Positions 59,161-64,000 of a stretch of DNA of 64,000 nucleotides are shown here, piece after piece. The DNA lies in assembly GCA_963674665.2 (NCBI GenBank), contig CAXXPL010000009.1, positions 1,116,001 through 1,180,000 of the forward strand, read 5' to 3'. A program made the translations under genes and the position numbers. Source of the DNA: G963674665 sp963674665. Lineage in GTDB: Bacteria > Desulfobacterota > Desulfovibrionia > Desulfovibrionales > Desulfovibrionaceae. Numbering within the stretch: the stretch's first letter is position 1; every line of letters starts with the position of its first letter. The notes beneath the pieces are model-generated. The model was not told where the DNA came from. It searched no databases and saw nothing but the letters and a program-made list of their open reading frames with translations.

Positions 59161-61299
59161 TTATGCAGCGTTGTTCGAGCGCATTTCGTTGATCAGGGCC
59201 TTGAGTTCCTGGCTTTGACGGGCCAGTTCGTTCACCGCCTGTGCGGCCTGGACCATGGCCTCGGAGGTTTCGGCCGAAATGACGTTGACCTCTTCGATGG
59301 AGCGGCTGATTTCCTCGCTGGCCGCGCTCTGCTCTTCCGAAGCGGTGGCGATGGCCCGCACTTGGTCCGAGGTCTGCTCCACCAGGTGGACAATGGAGTG
59401 GAGCGCTTCGCCCGAGCTGTTGGCCAGAGCGGTGGCTTCGCTGATACTTTTGGAGGCGCGGTCGAAGTTGTCCATGTTCTTGCGCGTGCCGTCCTGGATA
59501 CCGCTGATGGCGTCGCCCACCTCCTTGGTTGCGGCCATGGTCTTTTCCGCGAGCTTGCGTACTTCGTCGGCCACAACGGCGAAGCCTCGTCCGGCCTCAC
59601 CGGCGCGGGCGGCCTCGATGGCGGCGTTCAGGGCCAGGAGGTTGGTCTGGTCGGCGATATCCGAGATCACGGCCATGATCTGACCGATGGCCTCGGCCTG
59701 GCCGCCGAGCTTGTTCATGTCCTCTTTCAGGGTCTCGGCCTGGGACTGCACCTCGCCGATGCCCGCGACGACCTTGGATACCACGGACGCCCCTTCCTGT
59801 GCCTGTTGCCTGGCGTTCTCGGAAATCTCCGCTGCGTGGGATGCGTTGCCCGCAACTTCGAGAACCGTGGCGTTCATCTCGCCCATGGCAGTGGCAGTCT
59901 CGGAAACGCGGACCGACTGACGCTCGGCGCCCTGGCTGGACTGTTCGATCTGGGCAGAGAGCTGCTCCGAGGCCGATGTGGTGATTTCTGCCACGTGCTG
60001 GAGCCGCTCGGCGGCTTCGAGGATGGTCTGGCTCTTGGCCACGGCATCGGCCTGGGCTTTTTCCGCCTCGACCATTGCTCTGCGAGCCTGTTCCGCGGCC
60101 CTTTCCGCCTCTTCAGACTGGGTATTGGCCTCGCTGATACGGGCCTTGAGGTTTTCGACCATCTTGCGAAGGCTGTCCGCGAGCTTGCCCACCTCATCCT
60201 TCTGATGGATGCTCAGTTTCTGGTCCAGATCGCCGTCAGCAACCTTCTCGGCAAAGACCACGCCGGCGGAAATGGGCCTGGTGACGGCCCTGGTGATAAA
60301 GATGGAAAGGACCATGCCGATGACCAGGGCGGCGATGAGTCCGATGGACATGATCTTCTGGGTCTTGCGCAGATTCGCCACGCCCTGCTCTGAGATTGTC
60401 CGGGTGTTGTTCATTCCGTCTACGGCCAGGGTTTGCGCAGCGGTGAGCACGTCGGCGGTCACCCTGGTGCGTTCGGCGTCCAGGGCTGCACGGTCCTGCC
60501 AGAGGTCGAGCATCTCCTGGACCGATTTGGCGTAGCGGTCGGCGTCCTGTTGGATGGCGTCCAGGGCCGCCTTGCTGGATTCGTCCATGGTGGATTCCCT
60601 GATCTTGTCCAGGGCTTCCTTGATTTGGGGAAAAAGCTTGATGGTCTCGCGCATCAGCGCGGCGTTGTTCAGGGTCTGGGCCTTGTAGTTGGTGGAACGC
60701 ATGTCCGCCCCAACGGAGAGAACCAGATAAATCTGGTCCATGCGCTGGAGGTAGCGTTCGAGGACAAAGCTCGAAGCCCCCTCATTGATGCCATCCCTGA
60801 ACTTGGACACCTGCTGCCAGTGGTAGGATGTGGCGTTGTCCGAGAACAGCAGGGCCGAGGCGTTCATGTCCCGGCGGGTGTTCTTGATCTTCTTCAGCAG
60901 GAGTTCGGTCTGCTGGGCAATGCCGGAGTATTGGTCCAGCAGGCCCTTGGCTTTTCCGATTCCTTCCTTGAGCTGCGAGAGCTCGGGGTACTTGTCCGCG
61001 TGTTCCTGCCCGGCGATGATTAGGGCGTTGATCTTCTCCACTTCGGCGAGCGCCTCTTTGCGGAAGTCATCCTTCTCGCTCATCACGTAGCCACGCATGG
61101 CGTACATGAGGGAGGATACGCGCTGCTGGAGATTGTTGGCCAGGTCAACCTCGGGAAGGTAAATCTGGGCCATCCCCTGGGCATTTCTGGCAACGGATTG
61201 CATGCTCAAGATCCCGGTGGCTCCCATGCCGCAGGCCAGGAGCAAGATCAGTCCGAATCCGAGTCCGATTTTCCACCCCAATTTCATGTTTTTCATCAT
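59161..61299 (-). CDS. Methyl-accepting chemotaxis protein
   Basis: A 712-residue receptor. The first membrane segment (about 8-30, IGLGFGLILLLACGMGATGI) and second (about 315-337, IGLIAALVIGMVLSIFITRA) enclose a long all-helical periplasmic domain of about 280 residues, probably a double four-helix bundle (HBM type). HAMP follows, then a long coiled-coil signalling domain with the hairpin tip DIADQTNLLALNAAIEAARA and EAGRGFAVVADEVRKLAE. The C-terminus has no CheR-binding pentapeptide. The ribosome site GAGGAG lies directly before three ATG codons (61299, 61296, 61287). A 9-base inverted repeat stands upstream. Confidence 0.95.
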   Translation of the reverse strand: MMKNMKLGWKIGLGFGLILLLACGMGATGILSMQSVARNAQGMAQIYLPEVDLANNLQQRVSSLMYAMRGYVMSEKDDFRKEALAEVEKINALIIAGQEHADKYPELSQLKEGIGKAKGLLDQYSGIAQQTELLLKKIKNTRRDMNASALLFSDNATSYHWQQVSKFRDGINEGASSFVLERYLQRMDQIYLVLSVGADMRSTNYKAQTLNNAALMRETIKLFPQIKEALDKIRESTMDESSKAALDAIQQDADRYAKSVQEMLDLWQDRAALDAERTRVTADVLTAAQTLAVDGMNNTRTISEQGVANLRKTQKIMSIGLIAALVIGMVLSIFITRAVTRPISAGVVFAEKVADGDLDQKLSIHQKDEVGKLADSLRKMVENLKARISEANTQSEEAERAAEQARRAMVEAEKAQADAVAKSQTILEAAERLQHVAEITTSASEQLSAQIEQSSQGAERQSVRVSETATAMGEMNATVLEVAGNASHAAEISENARQQAQEGASVVSKVVAGIGEVQSQAETLKEDMNKLGGQAEAIGQIMAVISDIADQTNLLALNAAIEAARAGEAGRGFAVVADEVRKLAEKTMAATKEVGDAISGIQDGTRKNMDNFDRASKSISEATALANSSGEALHSIVHLVEQTSDQVRAIATASEEQSAASEEISRSIEEVNVISAETSEAMVQAAQAVNELARQSQELKALINEMRSNNAA

Positions 61300-61327
61300 C
61301 TCCTCTCTCTCAACGTGAGTATAAGTC

Positions 61328-61353
61328 TTGAAGTTGATCGTAAAACAACTTCA
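61328..61353. promoter_or_regulatory. Inverted repeat upstream of the chemotaxis receptor
   Basis: TTGAAGTTG and CAACTTCAA are perfect 9-base arms around eight bases, 29 bases before the start codon. It may be a repressor site or a leader hairpin of the receptor mRNA. Confidence 0.5.
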
Positions 61354-61897
61354 ATTTCAAGTGTATTCATAGATTGATTCACTAGCTGAAAGCCCTTTTC
61401 CCGTTGCGCGCCACGGCAATGGGCGAACACTCCGAAAAGCGGAGTCATTGTTCAGGGGTGCCTTGCATCGGGCAAAGGCCTTGATAACAAAGTGACTGCG
61501 TGTATTGAGGGAAAAAGAGAAACAGGGAAACTGCTACCAGCCCCCCCCGAGCTGCAACTTTATGAGGGACCGTCAAGGATTGCCGGACCCCTTGGAGTTG
61601 TGAAACCGTACCCGGTTGCTATGGGCACGGCTAAATCTGGATTGCTTCCGAACGTTCTCTGAATTCTCAACCGGGATTCGTGTTGTTCCTCTCTTGTTTG
61701 TTGATTATAATTCCTTGTAATATCAGTAGATATACTGGATCAATGGTGCTGGAACAACGTTGTTGTGCTGCATCATTACCATGGAATTACCATGCACCAT
61801 TTTGATTTGAACATCCAGGCAATTGTTTTAAGTGAACTTGGATATAGCTATTGTGCGGTGAAATGATTCAGAAAAAAACCCGTCGTTGGAAGCGGAA
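61354..61897. other. Long intergenic region
   Basis: 544 bases with no gene between two minus-strand genes. It contains a 12-base palindrome AACAACGTTGTT (61753-61764) and the direct repeat ATTACCATG twice (61775-61793). No riboswitch core was recognised. Confidence 0.45.
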
Positions 61898-62722
61898 TCA
61901 TTCGAAGGTGGGCGCAAGCACACGCATCCGGGCGAGCGCTCTTCTCAGTTCCGGGTCGCACAGGGTCCGCTTTTCCGCCTCGCGCATGGTCGCATATGAG
62001 CTGATGGATTCCAGGGCCTGATCGCAATCGCCGGGGTGGGTCATAAGCTCCAGTACACCTTGTGAAATATTATTCTTCTCCATGAGGAAGAATGCCTGGC
62101 CAACGGTCTCGACAAACCCGGGCACGCTGATTCGCTCTCCGGTCCAGTGCCGCTCGAAGTGGTCGGCTGTCCACACGCCATGGAAGCGGAGAATATCCCG
62201 GTGCCGGTCGTCATAACCTCGCGCCCCTAGTGCCAGGCTTTTAGCCATTTCGCAATACACGGGGAAGATGTCCTCCCTGGCGTGTACATGGTGGTGGCTG
62301 TCCACGCGCACCGGACGCAGCCCCAGAGAGAGCATGCGCTCATGCTGGGCCAGCCATTCCGCATGGATCTGACCCGCCAGATCCGGGTGGGGTGTGTGCA
62401 TGTCCCTGGGGGAGCCGGGAAACATGCCCTTGTCAGTGACCAGCAGGGGAATTTCATTTGCCGGGAGGCAGGGCGCCCCTCGCGTGAGTTGTAGATGCAG
62501 GACCATGTCCAGGGCAGGTGGCAGCCCGGCAGCCACGAATCTGGCGATGCGCTCCTGGGCTCCGGGCGCGCAGACCATTACCGAAGTGGAGGAGACAATG
62601 CCCTGGCGATGGGCCTGGAGTATGCCCCTGCAGACGCCGTCGGTCAGGCCGAAGTCGTCGGCATTGACCAGCAGGCGCCCCCTGAAGGGCCAGTCACTCG
62701 GCGCAGTGCACACAGTATTCAC
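61898..62722 (-). CDS. YdjC/ChbG-family carbohydrate deacetylase
   Basis: A 274-residue protein. LLVNADDFGLTDGVCRGILQ with the metal aspartate pair, VRVDSHHHVHAREDIFPVYC with the histidines, and LMTHPGDCD are the family's three sites. ChbG-like enzymes remove an acetyl group from a chitooligosaccharide or similar sugar. Its start overlaps the end of the DksA/TraR-like gene by 29 bases, so the two are coupled. The sugar is unknown; hopanoid-biosynthesis HpnK proteins are a similar alternative. Confidence 0.9.
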   Translation of the reverse strand: MNTVCTAPSDWPFRGRLLVNADDFGLTDGVCRGILQAHRQGIVSSTSVMVCAPGAQERIARFVAAGLPPALDMVLHLQLTRGAPCLPANEIPLLVTDKGMFPGSPRDMHTPHPDLAGQIHAEWLAQHERMLSLGLRPVRVDSHHHVHAREDIFPVYCEMAKSLALGARGYDDRHRDILRFHGVWTADHFERHWTGERISVPGFVETVGQAFFLMEKNNISQGVLELMTHPGDCDQALESISSYATMREAEKRTLCDPELRRALARMRVLAPTFE

Positions 62723-63029
62723 TCTCGGGCAGGGCCAGAAGCCGTGCCTCCGGGATGCGCTCCCCGCATTCCGCGCATTCGCCGAAGTGAGGGTCGCTGT
62801 CGATGCGCTTGAGCGCCTGCTCCAGCTTGAGAATGCGCAGGCGGGACTTGGCCAGGGAGGTCTCGTTCACACCCTGGTTTATCATGGTGTCCAGTCGGGA
62901 GAGGCGGCCAATGGCCGCGTCCGGTTCCACAGGGGTGTTGTGGCGTTGCATCTCCTCGACGCGTTGGCGCAATTGATCCATCTCGTTTTCAATACGCGAA
63001 CGCAACGCGGTACGTTCCTTCTCCGTCAT
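62694..63029 (-). CDS. DksA/TraR-family zinc-finger protein
   Basis: The ATG at 63029 has AGGAG upstream; an extension to 63116 is poor. The 111-residue protein has an N-terminal coiled coil (ERTALRSRIENEMDQLRQRV) and the C4 zinc finger FGECAECGERIPEARLLALP then SEYCVHCAE. DksA-like proteins enter the secondary channel of RNA polymerase. It lacks the DxxDxA coiled-coil tip in recognisable form: the tip region reads LSRLDTMINQGV. It may therefore be a TraR-like or non-DksA regulator. It is followed by the deacetylase gene. Confidence 0.88.
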   Translation of the reverse strand: MTEKERTALRSRIENEMDQLRQRVEEMQRHNTPVEPDAAIGRLSRLDTMINQGVNETSLAKSRLRILKLEQALKRIDSDPHFGECAECGERIPEARLLALPESEYCVHCAE

Positions 63030-63112
63030 TTGCGCTCCTGGTGTTGTTGATACTCGGTACAAGCTTCGAAAAAAATCTATGGTGACCAATGGCGAGGATC
63101 GCCATGCAGGGG

Positions 63113-63739
63113 TCATTGCCCGGAAAAGTATTGATACCCCGCTTCCACGAGGATGACAAAACCAAACAGGCCCGCTGCCAGCAGCAACCCCACTGCCAGG
63201 TGGGCGAACTGATTGGGGGGGCGTTCATCACTGACGATTCGCCCGAAAAGGAGGAATCCTCCCGCCTCGCAAAGCAGATGGCCGTTATTCCCCTGGGTGG
63301 ACAGATACAGGTCGGCCTCCTTGATCCAGGGGCGGAGACCTGCGGTTCTGGCATCCAGGCGTACCTTGGCCCGGAGAAAAGGCTCGCTCACCGATGTGTC
63401 CAGGGGGAGGAACTCCACGAAATATCCCTCCCAGTCGTTCTTCGCTGTCCAGACCATGCGGACCTTGCGGTGCTCGGCCAGGGGCAGGATGGCTGCGGAG
63501 ATCTGGAGCTTGCGCAGCAGCAGGCGGTCCACGAAAATGGACAGGATCGCGAAGATCAGGGCCAGGGGCAGGGAGCGAAAGCAAAAGAACAGCATGAGCT
63601 CCCTGGGGCTCATATTGCCGAAGTACTGCACCACCGGAGCGGACAGGAGACATATCACGGTCAGGGTCCAGCAAAGCGCGCGCGCTCCCGCAAGGGAACG
63701 CCTGGTTTCCTTTACCCTTTGCTCGATGCTTTTCGCCAT
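63113..63739 (-). CDS. Membrane protein of unknown function
   Basis: The start at 63739 follows AAAGGTGATCCC at good spacing; an ATG at 63787 is not supported. The 208-residue product has two hydrophobic segments near the N-terminus (ALCWTLTVICLLSAPVVQYF and FRSLPLALIFAILSIFV, about 20-75), a soluble middle (MVWTAKNDWEGYFVEFLPLD, then KEADLYLSTQGNNGHLLCEA) and a last segment at the end (LAVGLLLAAGLFGFVILVEA). I do not recognise a family. It lies upstream of the DksA/TraR gene on the same strand, with 83 bases between. Confidence 0.75.
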   Translation of the reverse strand: MAKSIEQRVKETRRSLAGARALCWTLTVICLLSAPVVQYFGNMSPRELMLFFCFRSLPLALIFAILSIFVDRLLLRKLQISAAILPLAEHRKVRMVWTAKNDWEGYFVEFLPLDTSVSEPFLRAKVRLDARTAGLRPWIKEADLYLSTQGNNGHLLCEAGGFLLFGRIVSDERPPNQFAHLAVGLLLAAGLFGFVILVEAGYQYFSGQ

Positions 63740-64000
63740 GGGATCACCTTTTTGTATCGAATTGGGCGGAAGCGTCACCCGTGTCACCTGTCCGAAAGCT
63801 ACAGGGTGAAATGCCGGCAGGCAAGATGCAATGTCGATTTGGGGAAACGCAATGTAATATGGCCTGAAATAACGGTTATTACGTGTCTGTTATATTCCGC
63901 AAAGGAAAAATTGCCAATGAAGGAAATTCGTCCTTTATTTACTTTTCTCCACAGGTTAACTGGCACTAGCCAGGGTTCCAAGTTTGTGTCACTATGGGAA
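63740..64000. other. End of window, intergenic
   Basis: No gene visible in the last 261 bases. An AT-rich stretch (about 63850-63950) probably carries the promoter of the membrane protein gene. Confidence 0.4.

Noticed and set aside
61440..61660. Possible cyclic-di-GMP riboswitch upstream of the deacetylase/chemotaxis region
   Set aside because: A GGGCAAAGGCC stretch recalls the motif, but the tetraloop-receptor and the second conserved strand were not found, and the orientation does not suit the flanking genes.

Overview
The window looks like chromosomal DNA of a Desulfovibrionaceae-type sulfate reducer (Thermodesulfobacteriota, formerly Deltaproteobacteria). This is inferred from the high-GC codon use, a flavoredoxin-like protein, the DUF4390-NtrY pair, many PAS/GGDEF/MCP sensors, a bd oxidase in a presumed anaerobe, and the tRNA-tuf-secE-nusG-rplKAJL-rpoBC block. 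No 16S rRNA is present, so the assignment is an inference.

Layout. 0-3 kb: the end of a plus-strand operon with a hydantoinase/allantoinase-like amidohydrolase, an AroM/racemase-superfamily protein, a flavoredoxin-like flavin reductase and a VOC protein. 3-6.3 kb: a large hybrid histidine kinase. 6.7-8.6 kb: a small mobile hotspot on the 3' side of tRNA-Arg(TCT), where an intact ISL3 element with an 8-bp target duplication sits inside the 3' end of an IS3/IS481-type remnant. 8.9-18.1 kb: a small protein, a TPR lipoprotein-like or periplasmic protein, a PAS-GGDEF-EAL protein, threonine synthase and an NtrY-like kinase with DUF4390. 18.3-32.5 kb: the core translation/transcription block on the minus strand, reading tRNA-Thr, Tyr, Gly, Thr, tuf, rpmG, tRNA-Trp, secE, nusG, rplK, rplA, rplJ, rplL, rpoB, rpoC. 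32.7-34.1 kb: two small SAM-binding proteins. 34.1-38.6 kb: a partner-switching module with two SpoIIE/RsbU-type phosphatases, an RsbW-type kinase and a STAS protein. 39-42 kb: an ABC exporter with a strongly expanded ATPase domain and an overlapping cyclic-nucleotide-fold protein. 42.2-47.5 kb: a minus-strand quinone and bd-oxidase group (UbiE/MenG, methyltransferase, CydA, CydB, UbiA-type prenyltransferase). 47.7-57.9 kb: a glycan-type cluster with glycosyltransferases, a glycosyltransferase-deacetylase fusion, a histidine phosphatase, a radical SAM-TPR protein and an FkbM methyltransferase; one glycosyltransferase is frameshifted. 58-59 kb: a broken MFS exporter behind a perfect palindromic operator. 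59.1-63.8 kb: a methyl-accepting chemotaxis protein, a YdjC/ChbG deacetylase, a DksA/TraR zinc-finger protein and a membrane protein.

Points that stand out: (1) the SpoIIE phosphatase at 34.1 kb reads through an in-frame TGA that is followed at the right distance by a SECIS-like hairpin with a GGUCU loop; (2) the ABC ATPase seems to carry three tandem copies of the Q-loop-to-signature helical segment; (3) about ten intergenic hairpins of one G/C-run family separate gene blocks; (4) there is a glycan cluster of unknown product. All calls come from reading the sequence; no database search was run, and residue positions are approximate.
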